Assembly (NCBI RefSeq): GCF_009299485.1
Contig: NZ_WBSO01000012.1
Location: 1-64,000 of the forward strand
DNA: 64,000 nucleotides
Source of the DNA: Bifidobacterium apri
Lineage (GTDB): Bacteria > Actinomycetota > Actinomycetes > Actinomycetales > Bifidobacteriaceae
Reading direction: 5' to 3'
The notes below the pieces were generated by a model. The model was not told where the DNA came from, searched no databases, and saw only the letters and a program-made list of their open reading frames with translations. Below are positions 9,901 to 17,387 of this stretch, in pieces; positions within the stretch are counted from its first letter, which is position 1; each line of letters starts with the position of its first letter. The position numbers and the translations under genes are program-made.

Positions 9901-10893
9901 GATCCTGGGGATTCCCAGATCGACCGCAAGATTGCGGCGACAGTGCCGGCTGATGCGCCTGGGCGTGGTTTGAGCCCGGAACGCTTGCATATGCTGGTCG
10001 CGTTGCCTCGCATCGATGGCAAGCATGATGCGCAGACGGTGTCGGACGGCGTGTCTGACCTGATCGCAAGAGTGCATGACGCGTGGAAGGGCAAGCCGGG
10101 ACCGAAGCTGCGTTTGCTGCCGACGAAGATGCCGTACCAGCCGTTCATCGACGCTGTGACACGGCAGGATACGGCCGGAGAGCTTACCCGCGGCCGTGGG
10201 CGTATGGTCATTGGCATCAACGAGAGCGCCTTGTCGCCGGTGGTATTGGACTTGAACAGGGATCCGCACTGCTATCTGTTCGGGGATTCTGGTTCTGGCA
10301 AGTCCACGTTCTTGCGGGTTGTCATCAATGAGATCGTGCGAGGATACCCTGACGGCAAAGCGAAAATCTTCATGGTGGATTATCGCAGAGCCAATCTCGC
10401 GCAGATACCAGATTCGCATATGGGTGCATATCTCACCAATGCTGAAATGACCGAGGAAAGTCTTGCCGATCTGGCGGAATATCTTTCTTCGCGCATCCCC
10501 GGGCCTGATGTGACGGCGGAACAGTTGCGTGACCGTTCGTGGTGGACCGGTTCGGAAGTCTATGTGCTTGTCGACGATTATGATCTGGTGGCTACAAGTT
10601 CGGGGAATCCGGTACGCGCACTGGTCCCCCTGCTCGCGCAAGCCGGGGACGTGGGGCTGCACGTGGTGGTGACCAGACGGACGGGCGGTGCCAGCCGTGC
10701 CATGTACGATCCGGTGTTGCAGGCTTTCCGGGACCTCGGTATGCCGGGTATCCTGCTATCCGGAGATCCGGATGAAGGGCAGCTGATCGGCAAGATCAAA
10801 CCGGTGAAGTCGATTCCGGGACGTGCCCAGATGGTCACCCGCGATGAAGGTTTGATCATGATGCAGTTGGCCGACGCCCCGGTGAAGGAGTGA
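6976..10893 (+). CDS. eccC: EccC-type FtsK/SpoIIIE ATPase of a type VII secretion system
   Basis: 1305 residues, GTG start in a 4-nt overlap with the previous stop. Two N-terminal TM helices (about residues 35-82) are followed by a DUF-type stalk and three FtsK-like ATPase modules. Walker A motifs are GATGSGKS (~494), GGPLSGKS (~809) and GDSGSGKS (~1102). Walker B-like segments are LVVLVDEF, VFLIIDGW and VYVLVDDY. Length and three-ATPase order match unsplit EccC proteins. It powers export and recognises substrate C-termini through the last ATPase domain. It is the anchor gene for reading 507-10893 as a secretion locus. All three Walker A lysines are present. Confidence 0.92.
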   Translation: MSTQEPQNSRLEGPKAPKGRIVLQSPPELEPSDGVNTLLTLLVPLLGSVSAVVMMLMTNSGLTGILTGGMFMVSSLGFVVVNGFRQRSQRNANLTASRREYLTYLANLRKTVRAAERKQRNAALWNAPDPQSLTVLAEEPKRRWERTPADADFMTIRFGVHDVALNLTLESPELPPLAQLDPVSASAAHRFMLAHQSLRHMPYSVNIRQYKRVELLGDPNHTQALARAIICQSCLWHAPEYLRVLVLTTDERKACWDWVRMLPHNTSHSGKDSDLSRYMVTTNVHIVDELIGEDVTNRSRYTGTDQAMPFVLVVNDGLNSAVLANETRLFSSGGLSGVTIIDMPSQWDELEEDHVLRVLFSQEVVEEGLNVLEHHNVDIVEVFSTTMKPVQIEPDGLSVQEAVAIARRLGAIQIEGQTENESQAAKSRKKSSELPALLGIEDIRHLNLQTLWAYRTGRERLRVPIGLFDDQSTAYLDIKEMGQHGMGPHGVLVGATGSGKSEVLRTLVLSLALSHSPDQLNFVLVDFKGGATFAGMEGMPHISSIITNLGREASLVNRMEDALEGEINRRQELLRDAGNLANITEYEEARVHGGRKDLQPLPSLVVLVDEFSELLKAKPDIVQSFVRIGAVGRSLGIHLLIASQRLEQGKLRGLDEHLSYRIGLKTFSAAESRAVLGIPDAYELPSLPGIGYLKSPDGTITRFRASYVSGVPQGLSGETTTFQYAVEQMRGHGTPAHVVWLPPLVTPNSLDELMPDLTVTKEYGLISPSWRKRGTLIAPCALEDRPREQKREVMALDLSGAGGHAAIVGGPLSGKSMMLRSVVASLALTHSPLEVQFYVIDCGGGTFTPMEQLEHISGVASGNEEEKIRRTLAEVSGIIDAREAFFKQQRIDGMDTYRRRRAAGEVDDGYGDVFLIIDGWGVFRGEHEEMESTVRQIVARGLTFGVHVLLSANRWMEIRPNISDLIGTKIELRLGDPGDSQIDRKIAATVPADAPGRGLSPERLHMLVALPRIDGKHDAQTVSDGVSDLIARVHDAWKGKPGPKLRLLPTKMPYQPFIDAVTRQDTAGELTRGRGRMVIGINESALSPVVLDLNRDPHCYLFGDSGSGKSTFLRVVINEIVRGYPDGKAKIFMVDYRRANLAQIPDSHMGAYLTNAEMTEESLADLAEYLSSRIPGPDVTAEQLRDRSWWTGSEVYVLVDDYDLVATSSGNPVRALVPLLAQAGDVGLHVVVTRRTGGASRAMYDPVLQAFRDLGMPGILLSGDPDEGQLIGKIKPVKSIPGRAQMVTRDEGLIMMQLADAPVKE

Positions 10894-11074
10894 AGCGACG
10901 TGGAACGGGAATGAAGCGCTGCCGCGCATGATGCGAGCCGTGGATGCGGGACGTGGACTGGCGGATGGCGCTGTACGGATGTTGATGTCGGGAATGATAA
11001 TCTGACATTCAAGGATGGACGATGCAGACTATCGGACAGCCATATGGTAGCTATCAGGAGGCATGGAGGAAAGT

Positions 11075-12130
11075 ATGGGCAATCCCAATATGATGCCGCA
11101 AGCAGGTTGGAGTAGTCAACGGCCATCCGGAGGGCAGATGCCGGGTCAGGCAAGCCCGTCCGGTCAGCCGCCGTATGCGCAACAACCATACAGGCCGTAT
11201 GCGCAGGGGTCATACGGGCAGCAACCTCAGATGCCGCAACAGGTTGGCCAACCGCAGCCGGGTGCGTCCGCTGTCCCCGCCGCACCCGCTGCTCGTCCGG
11301 GGTCTGGTGCCTATCCGGGGTCTGGCGCCAGTTCGGATCCTGCCCAGCAAGCGTTGCCGCCGTACGCTCAGACCGCACAGCGATCTCCTTGGCCGCAGCA
11401 ATCGCGGGGGATTCAGCAAACGCCATCTGTGCAGCATTCGCCTTGGTCGCGGCAATACACGCAGCAAAGCGGGCAGTACGGACAGTACGGCAATCCCGGT
11501 GTAGTGGCAGGCGGTGTGACGTCGGCGCAATCGCAAGACAGGCGCTTCGACCTGTTTCCCAATCGAATCATCAGTATCGTGTTCTTCGTCGCGATGCTGC
11601 TCGCGGCGTTGCTGTCCTCGTTCCCCGGAGGAGTCGGTGCCAGCGGATTGCGCTGCAAACTGATATTCGGAGTGGTGATGCTCATCGTCGCCGCATGTGG
11701 AATCATCTACGTATTCGTCAAAGCGGTGCCGCGCCTGCGTTTGGCGAAAGACACGGGATACGGCTGGAAAGTCAGCATGTCCGGATGGACGACGGTGGTG
11801 TTGATCGTGATCGCCATGATCGCGGGCATGGTCATGACATCGTTCGCAGCCTCGGATTATTCCACCGGTCCGGTGACCGACACGGTCACCTTCGTGGGCG
11901 ACGGGACGTTCCGCAAATCGTACAGGTCACATGGCATCCGCCGATCCAGGACGACAGCCTCCTATTACGAGTTCCAGACCGATTCCGGCAAGACGTTCCG
12001 AATCTCGCTGCCCAGCGGATATGAGGATTTGATGCCGGCGGATCTTGAATACGGGCAGCGGGTCACCTTGACGTATTACCCGCGCACGCGGATTCTGGTG
12101 CCTGACCCTGCGCCCAAAATCGCTGGTTAA
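11075..12130 (+). CDS. DUF3592-like membrane protein with Pro/Gln-rich N-terminus
   Basis: About 351 residues from ATG 11075 (GGAGG at good spacing); ATG 11063 has its own AGGAGG only 1 nt away. Residues 1-150 are low-complexity, rich in Gln, Pro, Ser, Gly and Tyr (QQPYRPYAQGSYGQQPQMPQQ-like). Three hydrophobic helices follow at about 165-270. The last ~85 residues are a beta-rich domain (TASYYEFQTDSGKTF; GQRVTLTYYPRTRILVPDP) like DUF3592 proteins. It is co-oriented with eccC but 180 bp away, so membership of the secretion system is uncertain. Actinobacterial membrane proteins with disordered N-termini of this type are common and uncharacterised. Confidence 0.75.
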   Translation: MGNPNMMPQAGWSSQRPSGGQMPGQASPSGQPPYAQQPYRPYAQGSYGQQPQMPQQVGQPQPGASAVPAAPAARPGSGAYPGSGASSDPAQQALPPYAQTAQRSPWPQQSRGIQQTPSVQHSPWSRQYTQQSGQYGQYGNPGVVAGGVTSAQSQDRRFDLFPNRIISIVFFVAMLLAALLSSFPGGVGASGLRCKLIFGVVMLIVAACGIIYVFVKAVPRLRLAKDTGYGWKVSMSGWTTVVLIVIAMIAGMVMTSFAASDYSTGPVTDTVTFVGDGTFRKSYRSHGIRRSRTTASYYEFQTDSGKTFRISLPSGYEDLMPADLEYGQRVTLTYYPRTRILVPDPAPKIAG

Positions 12131-12174
12131 GGCGTTGGCGCGGGAGCGTGTGTCTGTTCGCGCCTGTGTTTGCG

Positions 12175-12246
12175 CTTGTGTTTGTGTCTGTGTCTGTGTC
12201 TGTGTCTGTGTCTGTGTCTGTGTCTGTGTCTGTGTCTGTGTCTGCG
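12175..12246 (+). repeat. TCTGTG hexanucleotide microsatellite
   Basis: Nine perfect TCTGTG copies occupy 12187-12240, with degenerate copies on both sides. It lies in the gap after the DUF3592-like gene. Because the unit is six bases, copy-number change would not shift a reading frame. Confidence 0.95.
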
Positions 12247-12307
12247 ATGCTCTGTATCTGCTTTGTGCCTGCCCCGTGTCCATGCGGCGATGGCTTCGAG
12301 TTATCTA

Positions 12308-12349
12308 CAAACTGGTTTCACTGATGCGGGAGTTGGCGTAACCAGTTTG
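12308..12349. repeat. Solitary 42-bp hairpin repeat element
   Basis: CAAACTGGTT at the left end and AACCAGTTTG at the right end form a perfect 10-bp inverted repeat within 42 bp. This is the same core and length as the elements arrayed at 20880-21129, 44749-44946, 46135-46410 and 62724-63152. Confidence 0.85.
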
Positions 12350-12481
12350 CGCAATGAAGTCGGATGAGCGCTCGCATCGGTGCGATGAGCCGTTTCACAA
12401 TTCGGTGCGCGGGGTTATGTGTGTCTGGGCATGCGTGACCCGACAGATTGCTGCGTGCGGGGGTCGGTTTGTGTGTTATCG

Positions 12482-12606
12482 GGTGTGTTGTGTATGTCGT
12501 GGCATACGCAACACACCGGATTGTTGCGCTCCAGTGTCGGGTCGGGCGCTATCTGGCGGGTTGCGTATGTCGTGACAGACACAACCCGGGGTATGCCACG
12601 ACATAC
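12482..12606. repeat. Cluster of three related palindromes
   Basis: Site one, 12482-12517, has 15-bp arms beginning GGTGTGTTG around the loop TCGTGG, with one G-T pair. Site two, 12557-12588, is a 32-bp near-palindrome starting CGGGTTG and ending CAACCCG. Site three, 12591-12606, is GTATGCCACGACATAC. All share a TATGTCGTG(G/A)CA-type centre. They lie between two convergent genes, so a bidirectional terminator is one possibility, but no T-tract is present. Confidence 0.75.
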
Positions 12607-12661
12607 GCAGTACGGCAGACGCATCCGCCACGCAAGCTCCGCCACGCAAACTCCGCCACAA

Positions 12662-13807
12662 TCAGGCGTCGACGCCGACCGCCTCGCTGACATGCGCGAA
12701 TCCATCCTGGCGCAACAGCTCGGCCAGACCGCGCTTGAGCACGGTGATTTGCTGCGGGCCGCGATACATCAGCGAGGAGATGAACATGACCAGGCTTGAG
12801 CCTGCACGGATTTTCTCATATGCCTGCTTGGGGGTGAACACGCCGCCGATGCCCGCGATGGCGAACCGGTCGCCGTACTCGCGGTAGGCTTGGCGGATCA
12901 TCGCATTGCTCGCACGGTAGGTCGGCCCGCCGCTCAAGCCGCCTTTCCACATCGCCGGGATCTCCATGCCGCTGCGGTCCTTCTGCAGGTTCGCGATGCT
13001 CACGCCCTGCACGTTGTGGTCCGCCAACACGTCAAGCAGTTCGCGGAATTCAGGCCACGTCTTGTTCAACGGCATTTTGACGAGCACCGGCTGCGGGCGC
13101 TCGATCGCATCCAGCGCAGTGAACAGGCGGTCAAGATTCTCCGGTTCGCCGAACGGTTCGCCCACATGCGTGTTCGGGCATGAGATATTGACTTCGATCA
13201 TCGCGGTGTGTCCGGCCGCCCGGCGCATCGAGATGCAGTAGTCTTCAATGCCTTCGTCGATGTCGCCGCATAGTTCGTCGTTCGTCCGGGCGATGGACAC
13301 GGACAGCTGCATGCTCTTCGCCTTGTCCCATGCGCGTTCGGCTCGTGGGATTACCTTGTCGCTGCCGTCGTTGGCGAGCCCGACATGGACCATCATCGAA
13401 TCGTATTCCGGCAGCCGGTGGAACCATGGCCGCGGATTGCCCGCGCACGGCCGGGCGGTTGTGGAACCTACCGTTTCGAATCCGAAGCCGGCGTTGTCGA
13501 GCAGCACCGGCATATCACAGTTCTTGTCGAGGCCGGCGGACAGGCCGAACGGATTGTCGAAGTGCACGCCCATGACATCGGTTTCAAGAATCGGGTCGGT
13601 ATAGTCGAGCATTTCGCGCAGCAGCCACATCAGCGGCGGTATGGTGCGGGTGACCCGGCAGAATTCGATCATCTGGTCGTGCGCTACGTCGGGCGTGTGG
13701 TTGAACACGAAGAACGGCTTGATGATGTGTTTGTAGCCAAAGGTGAAGAGGTCGGTGGTCGCCTTGTTGACGGCGTCGTGCAACGGCTGTTCGGAAACGT
13801 AAGTCAT
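12662..13807 (-). CDS. pyrD: Dihydroorotate dehydrogenase (class 2-like)
   Basis: 381 residues. Oxidises dihydroorotate to orotate in pyrimidine synthesis using FMN. The N-terminal helical extension (about 1-60, HDAVNKATTDLFTFGYKH...) is the class 2 membrane-association type, followed by a TIM barrel. Visible motifs are NPFGLSAGLDKN (FMN/substrate loop), NISCPNT and GIGGVFTPKQAYEKIRAGSS (phosphate binding). The position of the catalytic base, Ser in E. coli class 2 (NISSPNT), is Cys here, as in class 1 enzymes. I chose ATG 13807; upstream in-frame codons run into the divergent ppm gene. It starts beside a CCACATATTGTGG palindrome (13809-13821) that may overlap its promoter. Confidence 0.93.
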   Translation of the reverse strand: MTYVSEQPLHDAVNKATTDLFTFGYKHIIKPFFVFNHTPDVAHDQMIEFCRVTRTIPPLMWLLREMLDYTDPILETDVMGVHFDNPFGLSAGLDKNCDMPVLLDNAGFGFETVGSTTARPCAGNPRPWFHRLPEYDSMMVHVGLANDGSDKVIPRAERAWDKAKSMQLSVSIARTNDELCGDIDEGIEDYCISMRRAAGHTAMIEVNISCPNTHVGEPFGEPENLDRLFTALDAIERPQPVLVKMPLNKTWPEFRELLDVLADHNVQGVSIANLQKDRSGMEIPAMWKGGLSGGPTYRASNAMIRQAYREYGDRFAIAGIGGVFTPKQAYEKIRAGSSLVMFISSLMYRGPQQITVLKRGLAELLRQDGFAHVSEAVGVDA

Positions 13808-13903
13808 ACCACATATTGTGGCACTGTTGTCAGCGTGTTCGCAACAAACGCGGGTACAGTGAGCTGAAAGCCCATATTGGTCTGGCGGCTTGAAAGGGGA
13901 GTC

Positions 13904-14695
13904 ATGACAGCTTCTGCGAACGGAACCAACGCCGCGGGGGATAGCGTATGCGTGGTGATGCCTACGTATAACGAGCGGGAGAACCTTCGCACGACGCTTG
14001 ACGGCGTATTCGCGTACAACCCGGGTGTTGACGTGCTGGTGGTCGATGATGCTTCGCCGGACGGCACGGGTGAGCTTGCCGATCGGATGGCGCAGGACAA
14101 TGGGCGGATTCATGTGCTGCACCGTGCGGGCAAGGGCGGGCTCGGTCCCGCGTATCTTGCCGGCTTCGCGTGGGCGCTGGAGCGCGGGTATACCGTGATA
14201 TGCGAGATGGATATGGATGGTTCGCACCGCCCGCAGGATTTGGCTCGTATGCTCAAGGTGATGCGTTGCGACCGTGGTGTGGATCTGGTGATCGGCTCGA
14301 GGCGGGTGCCGGGCGGCCGTACGGAGGGGTGGCCTTGGTATCGCGATGTGATTTCCAGAGGCGGATCATGGTATGCGCGCAGGATGCTGGGGCTGGATGT
14401 GCGTGATATGACCGCCGGTTTCCGCGCGTATCGGGCGGATTTGCTTCGGCGCATGGATTTGCGTTCCGTGCAGGCGAATGGGTATGTCTTCCAGATTGAT
14501 ATGACCAGGCGTGCCGCTGCGGTTGGCGGCAGGATTCTCGAGGTGCCGATTGTCTTTCCTGAGCGTCGTCGTGGCGTTTCCAAGATGGATTCGGCGATTG
14601 TTGTTGAGGCGATGCGCAACGTCACGTTGTGGGGGATTGCGCGGATCCGTTCGGCTCACGGCGGTCGCATGGGCGGGCGCGCGACACGCCGATGA
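13904..14695 (+). CDS. Polyprenol monophosphomannose synthase (GT2)
   Basis: 263 residues; ATG 13904 follows GAAAGGGGAG. A GT-A family 2 glycosyltransferase that moves mannose (or a related sugar) from a GDP-sugar to polyprenyl phosphate at the cytoplasmic membrane. Motifs: VVMPTYNERENL at the N-terminus, VVDDASPDGT, then EMDMDGSHRP with the metal-binding DxD, and a C-terminal RRRGVSKMD. No TM segments, unlike dolichol-phosphate mannose synthases with a membrane tail; this resembles the catalytic half of mycobacterial Ppm1. Alone on its strand, divergent from pyrD. A TACAGT -10-like box lies at 13855-13860. Confidence 0.88.
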   Translation: MTASANGTNAAGDSVCVVMPTYNERENLRTTLDGVFAYNPGVDVLVVDDASPDGTGELADRMAQDNGRIHVLHRAGKGGLGPAYLAGFAWALERGYTVICEMDMDGSHRPQDLARMLKVMRCDRGVDLVIGSRRVPGGRTEGWPWYRDVISRGGSWYARRMLGLDVRDMTAGFRAYRADLLRRMDLRSVQANGYVFQIDMTRRAAAVGGRILEVPIVFPERRRGVSKMDSAIVVEAMRNVTLWGIARIRSAHGGRMGGRATRR

Positions 14696-14826
14696 TGCGA
14701 ACAAGGATGCGTTCGTTTTTGTTCGTCTCGCTTTGTGAATGTGCGGAAATCTTAGCGTTTTTGTGAGTTTTGCTGGTGAGGTCGAGCGTTTACCGCTCAT
14801 AAGTGTCACCTGTTTGCTCAATTGTG

Positions 14827-14835
14827 TGCGATAAT
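14827..14835 (+). promoter_or_regulatory. Extended -10 box of the DeoR-type gene
   Basis: TGC-GATAAT ends six bases before the ATG at 14842, so transcription would begin at or next to the start codon (leaderless mRNA). No convincing -35 is seen, as expected with a TGn extension. Confidence 0.5.
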
Positions 14836-14841
14836 GTTCAT

Positions 14842-15750
14842 ATGATTTCGTCACAACGTCAGCATCTGATCCTCAGCAGACTGCGCACCCGCGGAGCCGT
14901 GCGCATCACCGCGCTGTCCAAAGAGCTCGGCGTGTCAGCCATGACCGTGCGCCGCGACATCGCCGAACTCGCCGACAAAGGCCTGCTCAAGCGCGTCCAC
15001 GGTGGCGCAGTGACCACCAGCACACTGCTCAGCGAACCCCTGTTCTCCGTCAAATCACAGATGGACATCGGCCTCAAGGACGCCATCGCGCAAGAGGCAG
15101 TCAACTACGTCTCCCCAGGCGACGTCATCGCCATCGGCGGCGGCACCACCGCATACGTGTTCGCCCAGCACCTGCTCGAATCCCAGCAGTCCAGCGGCAT
15201 CACCATCCTCACCAACTCGATTCCGGTCGCCGAACTCGTCCAGGCGCTCGAATCCAAAGATGTCGAAGTGATCGTCACCGGAGGCGTCATCACCCGCTCC
15301 AACTCCCTGGTCGGGCCCATCGCGGACAAAGTCGTGCAATCCCTGCGCGTGAACACCGTGTTCCTCGGCACGCATTCGGTGTCCATTCCGCGTGGCTTCC
15401 TCATGCCCAACTCATTGGAAGCCGCCACCGACATGGCGATGATGGATATCGCCGATCGCACGATCATCCTCACCGACCACACGAAATGGAGCAGCACCTC
15501 GCTGTCCCTGTTCGCCAGCTTCGACCAAGTCGATACCGTCATCACCGATGACGGGCTTGACCCCGATTCCGTCGCCAAAACACGGGATCTGGTCAAGGAA
15601 CTCGTCCTTGCCAAGCAGGGGGAGCCAGACGAATCGGTCCGTTCGCCTCGGCGCGCCCGGCCCGCCGAGAACGGGGTGGTCGCCGAACACGTCGGAGCGC
15701 ATGCGGCTGCGGGAAGCCCGGGATACCCCGATCCTGCGGACCAAGAATAA
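14842..15750 (+). CDS. DeoR/GlpR-family transcriptional regulator, probably of gal genes
   Basis: 302 residues. The N-terminal winged helix is typical of DeoR (RQHLILSRLRTRGAVRITAL; SAMTVRRDIAELADKGLLKRVHGGA). A C-terminal DeoR sensor domain of the isomerase/CoA-transferase fold follows, with IGGGTTAYVFAQHL, NSIPVAELV, VTGGVI and FLGTHSV. The last ~45 residues are Pro/Ala/Arg-rich and unlike the family core, a lineage-specific tail. These proteins bind sugar phosphates and usually repress adjacent catabolic genes, and galT and galK follow on the same strand. I infer that it controls them in response to a galactose-pathway intermediate. Confidence 0.87.
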   Translation: MISSQRQHLILSRLRTRGAVRITALSKELGVSAMTVRRDIAELADKGLLKRVHGGAVTTSTLLSEPLFSVKSQMDIGLKDAIAQEAVNYVSPGDVIAIGGGTTAYVFAQHLLESQQSSGITILTNSIPVAELVQALESKDVEVIVTGGVITRSNSLVGPIADKVVQSLRVNTVFLGTHSVSIPRGFLMPNSLEAATDMAMMDIADRTIILTDHTKWSSTSLSLFASFDQVDTVITDDGLDPDSVAKTRDLVKELVLAKQGEPDESVRSPRRARPAENGVVAEHVGAHAAAGSPGYPDPADQE

Positions 15751-15986
15751 CGGTCTTCCGGCGGATCGCCATGGTTGCGGGTGAATGCAAGAATGCGCGA
15801 TCCGCCGGGCGTCGAAAGCCGTCAACGACGAACAGTCACACGACTCAACCAGTCAACCCAACAGTGGGCGGCGCAGCCCACCGTCACGGCAGGAACGCAC
15901 AGCAGCGCTACCAAGCCGACGGTCTTCGTCCGACAACAACAGAAACCATAACCAACCACCGTCAACACGTCCAAGAAGGAGACGAC

Positions 15987-17252
15987 ATGACCAGCCAAAC
16001 ATCATCCACATGGCGGTACTACCAGCCAGGCGCATACGCGAGCGCCAATATTCGCATCACGCCGACCACCCTCGCCGACGGGCGCGACTTCTTCTATCTC
16101 GATGACGATCCCGAATTCGTCAGCGGCGCCAAAACCCGCGAGCTGCACGACCCGCGCCACCTCGCCTACCGTTTTGCCTCGCATCTTGACGTGGACGGCA
16201 ATGAAGTGCCGTACGCGGCGCCGCAGATGCGTCGCGACCCGCTGACCGGAGACTGGATCCCCATGGCCACCGCGCGCATGAACCGGCCGATCACCGCCGG
16301 TCCGGGGGCAACCGCGAAAGGCAACCCGTTGGCAGCGCGCAAACCGGGCGATCCGTACCAGGACGGCGAGGTGCCCGACACGGATTACAACGTCGTCGTG
16401 TTCGAGAACCGCTTCCCCTCCATGGTGCGCGTGCCCGGCGTTCCGGACACGGTGACCAATGTCGACGGCAACCCGTTGTGGCAGCAGAAAATGGCGGGCG
16501 GCAGGTGCGAGGTCATCTGCTTCGACCCCAACGAACACGGTCTGCCGGCTGATCTGCCGGTGCGCCGGCTGCGCACGGTCGTCGAAGCGTGGGCGTTCCG
16601 CACCGCGGAAATCTCACATATCGACGGCATCGAGCAAATCTTCCCGTTCGAAAATCACGGCCAGGAAATCGGCGTCTCCCTTGCCCATCCGCACGGCCAG
16701 GTCTACTGCTATCCGTTTATCGCACCCAAGCTGGAAACCGAATTGCAGCACACCGAGGCGTACCATGAGCGCACCGGCGGCAACCTGCTTCGCGACCTCA
16801 TGAACGCCGAAATCGAGGCGGGGGAGCGGATTGTCATGCGCAACCACAGCTGGGTAGCCTACGTGCCGGCGGCGGCGCGCTGGCCGTTGGAAGTGCATGT
16901 CGCCCCAGTGCGCGACGTGCTCACCATCGACGAGCTTGACGACCAGGAGCGTTGGGATTTGGCACAGATGTACTCCACGTTGCTCAAGCGTGGCAACGCC
17001 TTCTTCGACAAGGGCGACGGCAAGGGCATGGATCTGCCGTACATCGCCGCGTGGCATCAGGCGCCGATTCATGACGCCCGCCGCGCGAACTACCGGCTCA
17101 ACCTCCAGTTCTTCTCCTTCCGCAGGGCGGCGAACAAGATCAAGTATCTGGCGGGTTCCGAATCAGGTATGGCCGCATGGGTGTCCGACACGACGCCGGA
17201 ACTCATCGCCAAGCGGTTCCATGAGCTCGGACCCATCGATATCGACGACTGA
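15987..17252 (+). CDS. galT: Galactose-1-phosphate uridylyltransferase
   Basis: 421 residues, ATG 15987 preceded by AAGAAGGAG. Exchanges UMP between UDP-glucose and galactose-1-phosphate through a uridylyl-histidine in HPHGQVY (about residue 235), which is intact. Other HIT-superfamily elements: VFENRFPSM, GRCEVICF, and the C-terminal WHQAPIHDARRANYRLNLQF block. Cytosolic, no signal peptide. It lies 236 bp after the DeoR gene and 135 bp before galK, the Leloir order seen in bifidobacteria. This is the longer actinobacterial type, clearly related to E. coli GalT only in core motifs. Confidence 0.95.
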   Translation: MTSQTSSTWRYYQPGAYASANIRITPTTLADGRDFFYLDDDPEFVSGAKTRELHDPRHLAYRFASHLDVDGNEVPYAAPQMRRDPLTGDWIPMATARMNRPITAGPGATAKGNPLAARKPGDPYQDGEVPDTDYNVVVFENRFPSMVRVPGVPDTVTNVDGNPLWQQKMAGGRCEVICFDPNEHGLPADLPVRRLRTVVEAWAFRTAEISHIDGIEQIFPFENHGQEIGVSLAHPHGQVYCYPFIAPKLETELQHTEAYHERTGGNLLRDLMNAEIEAGERIVMRNHSWVAYVPAAARWPLEVHVAPVRDVLTIDELDDQERWDLAQMYSTLLKRGNAFFDKGDGKGMDLPYIAAWHQAPIHDARRANYRLNLQFFSFRRAANKIKYLAGSESGMAAWVSDTTPELIAKRFHELGPIDIDD

Positions 17253-17387
17253 ACGACGCCCGGCTGTTCGGCCGCACGATCGTGGCCGTGGAATACCGGC
17301 TGTAGGGCTGTGCGGCTGTCTGGCTGCGCAATCGCGGCAGGAATATCAGCGGCGCAAATCATCAGGACATTTCGGAAAGGAACAATC

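Noticed and set aside
12135..12341. Small ORFs with VCVCVC or TQTQTQ runs
   Set aside because: They are the TCTGTG microsatellite read in different frames.
13805..14227. Longer start for pyrD at 14227
   Set aside because: It would overlap over half of ppm, and conserved PyrD sequence begins only at 13807.
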